Source: an uncultured Collinsella sp.
GTDB lineage: Bacteria > Actinomycetota > Coriobacteriia > Coriobacteriales > Coriobacteriaceae
Direction of reading: 5' to 3'
Assembly (NCBI GenBank): GCA_905210085.1
Contig: CAJLVJ010000039.1
Location: forward strand, 1 to 19,961
DNA: 19,961 nucleotides
Position numbers and translations under genes: made by a program
The notes under the pieces: model-generated
Told to the model about the DNA's origin: nothing
Seen by the model: the letters and a program-made list of their open reading frames with translations, nothing else
Database searches by the model: none
In this document: piece after piece, positions 7,722-15,373 of the stretch
Layout: each line of letters begins with the position of its first letter
Position numbering within the stretch: the stretch's first letter is position 1

Positions 7722-9032
7722 CTACGCTACAAAGAAGTAGACGAGGAAGGCGAGGGCTGCGATCCACATGAGCGGCTTGATCTTGGAGGCCTCGCCCTTA
7801 AAGAGCGCGACGATCACGTAGGCGATAAAGCCCAGGCCAATGCCGGCAGAGATGGAGTAGGTGAAGGGCACGCCGGCGACAATCATGAACGCCGGGAAAC
7901 CCTGCGACACGTCGGACCAGTCGATCTCGGAGGCCTCGCTCATCATGAGGTAGCCGACGTAGACCAGAGCACCGCAGGTGGCGGCGCTGGAAACGATGGT
8001 GACGATGGGGGAGAAGAACGCGGCGAGAATGAACAGCACGCCGGTGGTGACGGAGGTGAGGCCCGTGCGGCCACCGTCGGCGGCGCCGGAAGTGGACTCG
8101 ACGAAGGTGGTGATGGAGGAGACGCCCATGAAACCGCCCACAGCGGCGGCGGCGGAGTCGACGATCAGGATTTCCTTGATATTCTCGACGTTGCCGTCGT
8201 CGGTGAGGAACTCACCCTGCTTGGCCACGGCCATCGCGGTGCCCATGGTGTCGAAGAAGTCACTCATGAGCAGCGAGAACGAGATGACGAGGAGCGCGGG
8301 GTCGGTAAGGACCTTGACGATGGCGGGCACGCCGCCGGCGTCGGCGATGGGGCCACCGATGCTCGAGAAGTCGAGCGGGGCGATGATACCGGTCGGAGCC
8401 TGGGTCACACCTAGGGGGATACCGGCGATAACGGCGACGATGATGCCGATGAGCAACGAGCCCGGCACGTTGCGGGAAGCCAGGGCAACCGTCACGACGA
8501 TGGAGATGATGCCGACGATAAAGGTGGGGGAGGCGATGTCGCCCAGGCCGACGAGCGTACCGGCGCCAGCGGTGATGATGCCAGCGTCGCACAGGCCGAT
8601 CATGGCGATAAACAGGCCAAGACCCACCGAGATGGCGTGACGCAGGACAACCGGGATGGCGTCCATGATGGCCTCGCGCAGGCCACAAAGCACGAGCAGC
8701 AAGATGACGACGCCCTCGAGGAAGATGACGCTCATGGCCACGTGCCAGTCACCGCCGCAGACGGTGGTGGTGATTCCGGCGATCATCGCGTTGACGCCTA
8801 AGCCCGACGCGCAGGCGAGCGGGCGGTTGGCGAAGATGCCCATGCAGATGGTCATGATGCCGGCGCCCAGGCAGGTGGCGCAGGCGAGCGCTCCCGCATC
8901 GATGCCAGCGCCCGAGAGCACCGCGGGGTTGACGGCGATGATGTAGGCCATCGCCAGGAATGTTGTCAGTCCAGCGCGGAGTTCGGTCCCGATTGTGGAC
9001 TTGCGCTCACTGACGTGAAAAAGTTCGTCCAT
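7722..9032 (-). CDS. AzgA-type guanine/hypoxanthine permease
   Basis: A 436-residue, multi-helix membrane protein of the AzgA/PbuG branch of nucleobase transporters, importing hypoxanthine, guanine or adenine with protons. Landmarks are TFLAMAYIIAVNP (24-36), ASGLGVNAMIAG (75-86), MSDFFDTMGT (256-265), TTFVESTSG (308-316) and GGRTGLTSV (320-328). The DFFDT and VES motifs are the conserved substrate-site regions of this branch. I chose ATG 9032, which has AAGGAAAGGG upstream; the frame continues 15 codons further back without a better site. No purine riboswitch is seen in the leader, only a small TCGGCC/GGCCGA dyad at 9050-9070. Its 3' end was duplicated into 5675-5720. Exact substrate preference cannot be read from the sequence. 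Confidence 0.88.
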   Translation of the reverse strand: MDELFHVSERKSTIGTELRAGLTTFLAMAYIIAVNPAVLSGAGIDAGALACATCLGAGIMTICMGIFANRPLACASGLGVNAMIAGITTTVCGGDWHVAMSVIFLEGVVILLLVLCGLREAIMDAIPVVLRHAISVGLGLFIAMIGLCDAGIITAGAGTLVGLGDIASPTFIVGIISIVVTVALASRNVPGSLLIGIIVAVIAGIPLGVTQAPTGIIAPLDFSSIGGPIADAGGVPAIVKVLTDPALLVISFSLLMSDFFDTMGTAMAVAKQGEFLTDDGNVENIKEILIVDSAAAAVGGFMGVSSITTFVESTSGAADGGRTGLTSVTTGVLFILAAFFSPIVTIVSSAATCGALVYVGYLMMSEASEIDWSDVSQGFPAFMIVAGVPFTYSISAGIGLGFIAYVIVALFKGEASKIKPLMWIAALAFLVYFFVA

Positions 9033-9186
9033 GCATACCCTTTCCTTGTTCGGCCCCGAGTTTAGGCCGATTGACACGAACTCAACTACTATAGCCCCTT
9101 TACGACGCTGTTGTTCCTCGCATGTTGATGTTCGGCGCTTTGTAACGGACGGGCGGTATTTTCCGTATGAAAATGTGTGGGTACCG

Positions 9187-9192
9187 TATACT
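9187..9192 (+). promoter_or_regulatory. Likely -10 box for the deformylase-like gene
   Basis: TATACT, 33 bases before the start codon at 9226, fits a -10 hexamer. The -35 region is not clear. Confidence 0.35.
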
Positions 9193-9225
9193 TAAGCGGT
9201 TACAACGACCCCTATGGAGGAACGT

Positions 9226-9645
9226 ATGATTAAAGAGCTTTGCCACGACGAGGCTATCCTGTCCCAGCGTTGCGAGGTTGCGACCGTCGAGGACGAGTCG
9301 GTTGCTCAGGATCTGATCGATACCATCAAGTCGCTCGACGATGCCGGCTGCCTTGCCGCTAACCAGATTGGCGTCACCAAGAAGGTTTGCGTCTACCTGG
9401 ACGATGCCGGCGAGCCCCACGTGCTCTACAACCCCCGTCTGGTGTTTGGCCTGGGCGCCAGCAAGATGGAGGAGAGCTGCCTGACGCACGAGGAGATCAC
9501 CAAGTCCACGCGCTATATCAAGTGCAAGGTCGCCTTTGACCAGATCGTCGACGGCAAGATGAAGGAGTGCCGCCGCGACTACGCGGGCTTTGAGGCACAA
9601 ATGATCCAGCATATGATCGACCACTGTCTCGGCAAGTTGGTCTAA
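9226..9645 (+). CDS. Peptide deformylase-like protein lacking the catalytic Glu
   Basis: A 139-residue protein with the polypeptide deformylase fold; true deformylases remove the formyl group from new proteins in the cytosol. The three motifs are visible: AGCLAANQIG (40-49, Gln47 kept), ESCLT (83-87, with metal ligand Cys85; canonical EGCLS) and QHMIDH (128-133, metal ligands His129 and His133). In the last motif the catalytic base, Glu of QHExDH, is replaced by Met130. A metal site could still form but normal hydrolysis is unlikely, so this may be a pseudoenzyme or have another role. Start ATG 9226 has GGAGG five bases upstream; the ATG at 9214 is embedded in that site. The stop codon lies inside the left arm of the palindromic element 9641-9747. 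A second paralog is at 16970-17380. Confidence 0.8.
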   Translation: MIKELCHDEAILSQRCEVATVEDESVAQDLIDTIKSLDDAGCLAANQIGVTKKVCVYLDDAGEPHVLYNPRLVFGLGASKMEESCLTHEEITKSTRYIKCKVAFDQIVDGKMKECRRDYAGFEAQMIQHMIDHCLGKLV

Positions 9646-9747
9646 GGGGACCAAAGCACCGCACCTTGCCGCTCAATCGTCGCTTGCGTACCGTTAGTAC
9701 GCTTCGCTCCTCTTTCGTGGCAATCTGCGGCACTTTGACCCCTTAGA
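9641..9747. repeat. Long palindromic intergenic element with nested hairpin
   Basis: The ends TCTAAGGGG (9641-9649) and CCCCTTAGA (9739-9747) are perfect inverted repeats. Pairing continues inward with CAAAG, CCGCA and TTGCC blocks separated by 1-2 base mismatches, giving about 29 nearly paired positions per arm. The interior holds a second perfect hairpin, GCGTAC (9686-9691) with GTACGC (9697-9702). There is no T tract, so it is not a plain terminator. It looks like a REP/MITE-like mobile repeat or a structured RNA; genome copies are needed to tell. Confidence 0.6.
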
Positions 9748-9790
9748 CGACCTGCGGGGTTAACTTGGTTGAGTTTATCCAGCTTGAATA

Positions 9791-9826
9791 GTCCGGGCGT
9801 GACATTGTTGTCATGTCCGGGCTTTT
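9791..9826 (+). terminator. Intrinsic terminator downstream of the deformylase-like gene
   Basis: Positions 9791-9804 pair with 9809-9822 around the loop TTGT, with two G-U wobbles near the middle (CCGGGCGTGACA against TGTCATGTCCGG), followed by TTTT. It isolates the deformylase-like gene and the palindrome from the bile salt hydrolase gene. Confidence 0.75.
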
Positions 9827-9889
9827 GTGTTTAGCGCCTTTTTGTTTGGAGACAATGAAATTAGCAAGAACGTAAAGCTAGGAGGCGCT

Positions 9890-10855
9890 ATGTGCACGAG
9901 TATTCGATTTACCGATAATTCTGGCCACATGTATCTAGGCCGCAACCTCGACTGGAGCTTTGACTACGGCCAACAGGTTCGCGTGATGCCGCGCGGGTTT
10001 CAGATTCCGTATTCGTTTATCGACGACGCGACAGCGGCACACGCGGTGATCGGTATGTGCATCGATTACAAGAACTACCCTATGTTCTTCGATTGCGGCA
10101 ACGATGCGGGCCTCGCCGTGGCGGGCCTCAATTTCCCGGGTTATGCCGAGTATGCCGAGGGGCCGGTTGATGGAAAGACCAATATCGCGGCCTATGAGTT
10201 TCCCCTGTGGGTGGCAGCGACGTTCTCGACGGTCGATGAGGTCGAGGCCGCGCTGCGCGACACGGTGATTGTTGCCAAATCTGCCGGAGAGGGGCTGGGC
10301 GTGTCGCTGCTCCATTGGATTATCGGCGACAGCCAGCGCAGCATCGTGGTCGAGATGATGGCTGACGGCCTGCATGTATACGACGACCCGGTCGACACCC
10401 TTGCCAACCAGCCGACCTTCCCGTGGCACATGGAAAACCTCCGCACCTATATCACCGCCACAAGCGATTTTCCGCAGACGGCGAAGTGGCGTGGCGCCGA
10501 GCTTAAGCCCTATGGAGCCGGTGCCGGCATGCGCGGTATTCCGGGTGACTGCTATTCGCCGAGCCGTTTTGTAAAGGCGGCGTACCTCAATGCCAATTAC
10601 CCGCAAAAGGAGAGCGAGACCGAAAACGTCGTCCGCATGTTCCGCTCGCTCGAGGGCGTGGTGATGATCGAGGGGGCGTCCAGGATGGGCGATGGCAAGT
10701 TCGAGAAGACTATCTACACCGGATGCTTTAGCGCGCGCACGGGCAATTATTACTACGCGATGTATGGGGATCCGTCGATTCGCTACGTGAGCCTGATGGA
10801 TGCCGAGGGCGCAAGCCCCGATAGACTCGTGGTTCCCGAGCCGCGTCGTTCGTAG
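9890..10855 (+). CDS. bsh: Bile salt hydrolase / choloylglycine hydrolase
   Basis: A 321-residue Ntn-hydrolase of the choloylglycine hydrolase family, cutting the amide bond of glycine- or taurine-conjugated bile acids. Start ATG 9890 is fixed by AGGAGG at 9880-9885 and puts Cys at position 2, the nucleophile exposed after Met removal. The catalytic set known from Clostridium perfringens BSH is complete: Cys2, Arg18, Asp21 (GRNLDW), Asn81 (AGLNFPGYA), Asn173 (ANQPTF) and Arg226 (SRFVK). The LNFPGYA and GIPGD motifs favour a bile salt hydrolase over a penicillin V acylase. No signal peptide, so cytosolic. It has its own terminator before and after it and appears to be a single-gene unit. Glycine versus taurine preference cannot be predicted here. 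Confidence 0.9.
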   Translation: MCTSIRFTDNSGHMYLGRNLDWSFDYGQQVRVMPRGFQIPYSFIDDATAAHAVIGMCIDYKNYPMFFDCGNDAGLAVAGLNFPGYAEYAEGPVDGKTNIAAYEFPLWVAATFSTVDEVEAALRDTVIVAKSAGEGLGVSLLHWIIGDSQRSIVVEMMADGLHVYDDPVDTLANQPTFPWHMENLRTYITATSDFPQTAKWRGAELKPYGAGAGMRGIPGDCYSPSRFVKAAYLNANYPQKESETENVVRMFRSLEGVVMIEGASRMGDGKFEKTIYTGCFSARTGNYYYAMYGDPSIRYVSLMDAEGASPDRLVVPEPRRS

Positions 10856-10878
10856 CCGTTAGCTTTACTGCAATGCAA

Positions 10879-10914
10879 AGCGGCCCTGCGTCTCTCGTGA
10901 GGTGCAGGGCCGCT
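10879..10914. terminator. Shared hairpin between bsh and kup
   Basis: AGCGGCCCTGC (10879-10889) pairs perfectly with GCAGGGCCGCT (10904-10914). T tracts on either side are short, but the position between two convergent genes suits a bidirectional terminator. Confidence 0.65.
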
Positions 10915-10934
10915 GTCGTTGATTTATGACGTCG

Positions 10935-13166
10935 CTAGAAGTTGGCGTCGTTGAGTTGTTCGCTCTCGAGGCCGTCGAGCAGTTGCTGTTCGGGCGTATC
11001 GGCGACGCTCTCGAGCAGCTCGGTGGGATCGACGTTCATATTCCTACCGGCTTCGTTGCCGTTGACCAAGTCGTCCGAGAAGATGTCGACTTCCATTTCC
11101 TCGGCTTCCTCGATTTGAACTTCAAGTGGCACCTGGGTGCGAACGAGTTTGACTGCCGGACGCATGCGGGCAAACAGCGGCACGTACTCGATGATGATGG
11201 CCGAGTTCTCGAGACCGTACCAACGTGCCGGGCTTCCGCAGGCGCGGCGGACGGCGTACTTGATGGCCATGACGCGATGGTCGTTGCGGTTGATGTCCGT
11301 TTCGGGGGCAAGCATCTTGCGCAGCATGCAAAAACGGAAGTCGCCCACGTTGCCGCGTGTCTCGTAGATGGAGTAGGTGTGATGCTGCGGCGGCAACTCA
11401 CCCGATGCCATCAGGTCGCCAACGATCTGGCGCAGGTAGGCGTTGATGCGCTGATTGACCTTAAAGCCCAGGTCCAAGCGCACGCGGAACAGGAAGTCTG
11501 TGCCAAAGGTCTCAACGGAATACTCGTGCGTATAGGGCTCGTCGGTAACGTGTACGTTGATGAACCAATATGCCTTGGCGCGCTTGGGATGTTTGTCCAG
11601 GATGGAATAGAGCACGTCGCGGTCGAGTGTGAGCGGATCGGGGCTGTTGGTGAGGAACACCAGATTGTCGGCGAGTACGGGGTAGGTCTCGTCGTTGCGC
11701 AGGCGGTTGAGCTGGTCAATGTACTTGGAGACGGGCAGCAGAATCGTCTGCGTGCGCTCGATGGCGGTACCGCGACGCCACACATACATAAGGCCGAACA
11801 GCAGTGCGGCCAGGAAGATCATGACGTAGCCGCCGTCAAAGAACATGGTGAGGCACGAGGCGAAGAAGCATAGCTCAATGGCACCAAAGAGCAGGGCGAA
11901 GACGCAGGCACCCAGCTTGTGCTTGAGGATGCCGGCAATGTAGCTCGTCAAAAGCGTCGTGGTCATGAGCATGGTCACGGTAATCGCGAGGCCGTAGGCG
12001 CTCTCCATGCGCTCGGAGTTTTGGAACAGCAGCACGATGAAGATGCAGCCGACCCACATGATGTTGTTGACGAGCGGAATATAGAGCTGGCCCTTGGTGT
12101 CGCTGGGGTAGTGGATGCGCAGATGCGGCATAAGGTTGAGGCGCGTTGCCTCGGATACCAGCGAGAAAGAGCCGGTGATGAGCGCCTGCGAGGCGATGAT
12201 GGCCGCTACGGCCGAAAGCACGATGGCAAAGGGGCGCAGGGGCTCGGGGAGCATCATATAGAACGGGTTGACGATATCCATCGCGAGCATCTGGGGGTTG
12301 GAGTTATTGGCGAGCAGCCAAGCGCCCTGACCCAGATAGTTGAGGATAAGGGCCGCCTTTACGAACGGCCAGGATGCGTAAATGTTAGCTTTGCCCACGT
12401 GACCCATGTCCGAATAGAGCGCCTCGGCGCCGGTCGTCGACAGAAAGACAAAGCCGAGCACCATGATGCCCGAGTGGTTGATGGGCGAGAACAGGAACAT
12501 GATGCCGCGGATGGGGTTGAGCGCGCGCAAGATGGACAGGTTGCCGAGCATGTTGAACAGGCCGGCGCCTGCCAGGAACAGGAACCACAGTGTCATGAGC
12601 GGGCCGAACAGCTTGCCGATCGACGAGGTACCGGCGCGCTGCATGGCAAATAGGCCGCAGATAATGATGATGGTAATAATGATGACGTTGGTTTGCCCGT
12701 CACCCAATAGCGCGTGGCCCCACTCGATAGTGCGCAGGCCCTCAATGGCCGTGGTAACCGTGACGGCGGGGGTGAGGATGCCGTCGGCGAGCAGCGCCGC
12801 GCCGCCGATCATGGCGGGAAGAATCAGCCAAGGCGCCACTTTGCGCACCAAGCTAAACAGGGCGAAGATGCCGCCCTCGTTATGGTTGTCGGCCTTCATG
12901 GCGATTACAACGTACTTGACCGTGGTCACGAGTGTCATGGTCCAGATGACGAGCGAGAGCGCGCCCAAGATCATGTCCTCGCTGACGGTACCGATGCCGC
13001 CGTTGTTGGCGACGATTGATTTCATGGTGTACATGGGGCTCGTGCCGATGTCACCGTAGACGACGCCGAGCGTAACGAGCAGCATGCCAGCGGAGAGGGG
13101 AATGGCTCCATGCCCGCTTTGACTACGCTGGTCTTGGAGGCTTGCCTCCAGCTTGTTGTGTGCCAC
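10935..13166 (-). CDS. kup: Kup-type potassium transporter
   Basis: A 743-residue KUP/HAK/KT-family potassium-proton symporter. The family signature YGDIGTSP is at residues 37-44, followed by about 12 membrane helices to roughly residue 455 and a cytosolic domain beginning near RRGTAIERTQ. E. coli Kup is 622 residues; the extra length here lies in the C-terminal region, which ends in an acidic tail of about 60 residues rich in Glu and Asp. I favour the GTG start at 13166 because AAGGGAG lies five bases before it; the ATG at 13184 would add six residues but has no ribosome site. It is convergent with bsh. No c-di-AMP (ydaO-type) riboswitch was recognised in the leader. Confidence 0.9.
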   Translation of the reverse strand: MAHNKLEASLQDQRSQSGHGAIPLSAGMLLVTLGVVYGDIGTSPMYTMKSIVANNGGIGTVSEDMILGALSLVIWTMTLVTTVKYVVIAMKADNHNEGGIFALFSLVRKVAPWLILPAMIGGAALLADGILTPAVTVTTAIEGLRTIEWGHALLGDGQTNVIIITIIIICGLFAMQRAGTSSIGKLFGPLMTLWFLFLAGAGLFNMLGNLSILRALNPIRGIMFLFSPINHSGIMVLGFVFLSTTGAEALYSDMGHVGKANIYASWPFVKAALILNYLGQGAWLLANNSNPQMLAMDIVNPFYMMLPEPLRPFAIVLSAVAAIIASQALITGSFSLVSEATRLNLMPHLRIHYPSDTKGQLYIPLVNNIMWVGCIFIVLLFQNSERMESAYGLAITVTMLMTTTLLTSYIAGILKHKLGACVFALLFGAIELCFFASCLTMFFDGGYVMIFLAALLFGLMYVWRRGTAIERTQTILLPVSKYIDQLNRLRNDETYPVLADNLVFLTNSPDPLTLDRDVLYSILDKHPKRAKAYWFINVHVTDEPYTHEYSVETFGTDFLFRVRLDLGFKVNQRINAYLRQIVGDLMASGELPPQHHTYSIYETRGNVGDFRFCMLRKMLAPETDINRNDHRVMAIKYAVRRACGSPARWYGLENSAIIIEYVPLFARMRPAVKLVRTQVPLEVQIEEAEEMEVDIFSDDLVNGNEAGRNMNVDPTELLESVADTPEQQLLDGLESEQLNDANF

Positions 13167-13265
13167 GTGGACTCCCTTGGACATCTGGCATCTGCCACGA
13201 GCAGTAGACCTTTATGCCATCTTTATACATATAAGAGCAGTTTGGCACATCGGGGTGTTTTAGAC

Positions 13266-13289
13266 AATAATCCCCATCTGGGGATTATT
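13266..13289 (-). terminator. Perfect hairpin between the EamA and kup genes
   Basis: AATAATCCCC (13266-13275) and GGGGATTATT (13280-13289) pair perfectly around ATCT. It follows the EamA-type gene on the - strand, so it is probably its terminator, though only a short T-rich end follows; a DNA-site role upstream of kup is also possible. Confidence 0.55.
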
Positions 13290-13323
13290 CATATACGCAG
13301 GTAGTATTTCAGAGCAGGGGCTT

Positions 13324-14235
13324 TTAGGCACGTGCCGCTTGGGCGATGCTTGCTTTGGCGTCTGCGCGTTTGCCGGCGAGTTCGCAAAAAATCGCGCCGC
13401 CGATGATAAGCGCGGCGCCCATCAGGCGGACCGGTGTTATGGTTTCGCCCAAAAGGACGGCCGAGAACACGACCGCCGAAAGCGGCTCGAGGTAGCCGAC
13501 GACGGCGACGGTCTGGACGGGCAGTTTGGCGACGGCGCTAAAGTAGAGCAGGCAGCCGATGCCGGTGTTGACGACGCCGAGCATGACGACGGCGCGCCAA
13601 TCAATACTGGCGGCGACGCCGGCGGACAGGAATGAGGGGGCGCCCTGCGTGAGGAGCGTAAGGACCAGCGCGGTCAAAAAGGCGGCGCTCACCTGGAGCG
13701 TGGAGTTCTCGAGACCTTCGATATGTGGCGCTCCCTTGCTGGCAATGACCATCAACGCGTAGCAGAAGGCCGAGGCGATGCCGCACACGATGCCTGCGAT
13801 GGGCATATTGCCGCCGAGACCTTGGGCTGCGATGAGGAAGGCGCCGCAGGCGACGGCTATGAAGCCGGTAATTTTACCGCCGGTCAGCTTCTCGCCAAAA
13901 ATGAGCGGGGAGAGGGCCATAACGATGATGGGACCGCAGTAATACAGCAGCGAGGATACGCCGACGCCGATCGTCTGGTAGGCGCGGAACAGAGAAATCC
14001 AGCTGGCGCCCAGCGCGGCTCCCGAGAGGAGAAGGGCTGCGGCTTCGCGGGGGCGAGATGGCACCTGCAGTTTATGGCGTTGAGTGATGGCGAGGATGGT
14101 GACAAGCGAGAGTGCGCCCAAAAACGTGCGCAGGAGCACGATACCAGAGCTCGGCAGCGCGATGGCAGCGGCGATGATGCCGTTTGAGCCAAACAATAGC
14201 AATGCTGCTAAGTACGTAAACAGTCCGTTGTTCAT
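13324..14235 (-). CDS. EamA/DMT-family transporter
   Basis: A 303-residue inner-membrane protein of the drug/metabolite transporter superfamily, with two EamA repeats and about ten helices. The second repeat carries the typical YLEPLSAVVFSAVLLGE near residue 245, mirrored in the first half by YYCGPIIVMALSPLIFGE. Members export amino acids, sugars or small toxic molecules; the substrate here is unknown. ATG 14235 is preceded by GAGGGG at a rather long distance of about 11 bases. The gene is divergent from a LysR-type regulator and shares a 118-base control region with it, so the regulator very likely controls this transporter. Confidence 0.85.
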   Translation of the reverse strand: MNNGLFTYLAALLLFGSNGIIAAAIALPSSGIVLLRTFLGALSLVTILAITQRHKLQVPSRPREAAALLLSGAALGASWISLFRAYQTIGVGVSSLLYYCGPIIVMALSPLIFGEKLTGGKITGFIAVACGAFLIAAQGLGGNMPIAGIVCGIASAFCYALMVIASKGAPHIEGLENSTLQVSAAFLTALVLTLLTQGAPSFLSAGVAASIDWRAVVMLGVVNTGIGCLLYFSAVAKLPVQTVAVVGYLEPLSAVVFSAVLLGETITPVRLMGAALIIGGAIFCELAGKRADAKASIAQAARA

Positions 14236-14258
14236 GCGCTGACATCCCCTCTATATCC

Positions 14259-14281
14259 GAACATGTTCACTATGGGTGAAC
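14259..14281. promoter_or_regulatory. LysR-type operator in the divergent promoter
   Basis: GTTCAC (14265-14270) and GTGAAC (14276-14281) are inverted repeats that contain a T-N11-A LysR box (TCAC, five bases, GTGA). The left arm overlaps a second perfect palindrome, GAACATGTTC (14259-14268), giving several GAAC/GTTC half-sites. The cluster sits just upstream of the regulator's -10 box and upstream of the transporter start. Confidence 0.65.
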
Positions 14282-14302
14282 TGGCTTTAGAAGAAAAGCG
14301 AA

Positions 14303-14308
14303 TATAAT
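14303..14308 (+). promoter_or_regulatory. -10 box of the LysR regulator gene
   Basis: A consensus TATAAT lies 46 bases before the GTG start. Its -35 region would fall at about 14280-14285, where no good hexamer is seen and where the operator's right arm ends, consistent with autoregulation. Confidence 0.5.
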
Positions 14309-14353
14309 GCATGGCAAACATGACAAAAACTCATGCAAGGGTGGGGACGTGCC

Positions 14354-15211
14354 GTGGAGACCAATATCCAAAAGATGCAAGTGCTGCTTGAGACGGTGCG
14401 TGCCGGCAGCTTTACGCGTGCTGCAGAGCGGCTGAGCTATTCGCAGTCGGGCGTGAGCCGTATGGTGGGCGACCTTGAGGCAGACTGGGGTTTTAAGGTG
14501 CTTGATCGCAGCCGCGAGGGCGTGGTGCTTTCTGCCGACGGGCGGCAGGTCATGCCGGCAGTCGAGGCGTTATGCGAAGAGTTTGGCCGCCTGCAGCGAC
14601 GCGTGGACGAGATGCGAGGGCTCATGCGTGGCAAGATCTGTATCGGTACGTTTTCGAGTGTGGCGACCCATGTACTGCCGCCGGTGATTGCGCGGTTTCG
14701 CGCCGATCATCCGGACGTCGATTATGAGTTGCTGATGGGCGATTACTCCGAGATTGAGCAATGGGTGGCAGAAGGCCGCTGCGACTTGGGCTTTATTCCG
14801 CGCGAGCCACGCGGCGCCGGCATGGCGTCGCGGCCGTTGGTACAAGACGAGCTGATGGCCGTGGTGCCAGCGGGCTCCTCGCTTGCCACCGCGGAGGTCG
14901 TTTCCCTTGCCGATTTGGCCAACGAGCAGTTTATTCTGCTGGAACGCGGTAGCGACGACGAGATTACGCCGCTGTTTCGCCGCGCGGGCCTGGCGGTGCG
15001 CTCCAAGCTGTCGACCTGGGATGACTATGCGATTATGGCCATGGTCGAGGACGGCCTGGGCGTGAGCATTCTTCCCGCGCTCATCTTGCGCCGCTGCCAG
15101 TTCGATGTTGCCGTGCGCCCGCTCGAGGGACGTCCCCATCGGCAGATCAACGCCATATACCGCACCGCTGACGTTTCGCTTGCGGCGGCTCGCTTCCTTG
15201 AATATCTCTAA
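14354..15211 (+). CDS. LysR-family transcriptional regulator
   Basis: A 285-residue LysR-type regulator. The N-terminal winged helix-turn-helix spans about residues 4-62 (GSFTRAAERLSYSQSGVSR, then the LEADWGFKVLDRS wing region), and residues 88-285 form the effector-binding domain. I chose GTG 14354, giving METNIQKMQVLLETV, because GGGTGGGG lies seven bases upstream and this is where LysR proteins normally begin; the ATG at 14333 would add seven residues. It is divergent from the EamA-type transporter with a LysR box between them, so it probably controls that gene and itself. The inducer is not known. Confidence 0.9.
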   Translation: METNIQKMQVLLETVRAGSFTRAAERLSYSQSGVSRMVGDLEADWGFKVLDRSREGVVLSADGRQVMPAVEALCEEFGRLQRRVDEMRGLMRGKICIGTFSSVATHVLPPVIARFRADHPDVDYELLMGDYSEIEQWVAEGRCDLGFIPREPRGAGMASRPLVQDELMAVVPAGSSLATAEVVSLADLANEQFILLERGSDDEITPLFRRAGLAVRSKLSTWDDYAIMAMVEDGLGVSILPALILRRCQFDVAVRPLEGRPHRQINAIYRTADVSLAAARFLEYL

Positions 15212-15223
15212 ACGTGTACACGT
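15212..15223. repeat. 12-bp perfect palindrome after the LysR gene
   Basis: ACGTGTACACGT follows the LysR stop codon directly. It has no loop or T tract, so a terminator is unlikely; it could be a protein-binding site or chance. Confidence 0.3.
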
Positions 15224-15270
15224 CATTGTTCGCTTTGGGCAAATCTCGGAGTCTGGTACATTTTCTTATG

Positions 15271-15353
15271 AAATTGAACTTCCGGATAATGCGCCGCGCT
15301 ATACTGCTGCCTAAATTGAACTCAGGTTCAATTCGTGTTCTATAAATTGAACT
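15271..15353. promoter_or_regulatory. Array of AAATTGAACT half-sites, operator of the HTH-aminotransferase gene
   Basis: AAATTGAACT occurs three times in direct orientation (15271-15280, 15313-15322, 15344-15353). The middle copy forms a perfect dyad with an inverted copy: AATTGAAC-TCAG-GTTCAATT at 15314-15333. A TATACT -10-like hexamer lies at 15300-15305, so the dyad would cover the transcription start. The next gene begins with a helix-turn-helix domain, pointing to autoregulation. Confidence 0.65.
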
Positions 15354-15373
15354 TTGCCAGCAAGGAGGTTCTA

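Larger units (their letters stand above)
5721..7767 (-). repeat. Tandem duplication unit (permease tail, terminator, leader and surface gene)
   Basis: Bases 7761-7767 (GATCCAC at the permease end) correspond to 5714-5720, an offset of 2047; the two surface-gene start codons are 2044 apart. The unit thus contains the last codons of the permease, its terminator, the leader and a whole surface-protein gene. The other copy occupies roughly 3758-5720. The copies differ by many substitutions and one in-frame repeat, so the duplication is not recent or one copy was imported from a relative. Confidence 0.75.

Noticed and set aside
9033..9110. Possible purine riboswitch before the purine permease
   Set aside because: The conserved purine-riboswitch core was not found; only a 6-bp TCGGCC/GGCCGA dyad is present.
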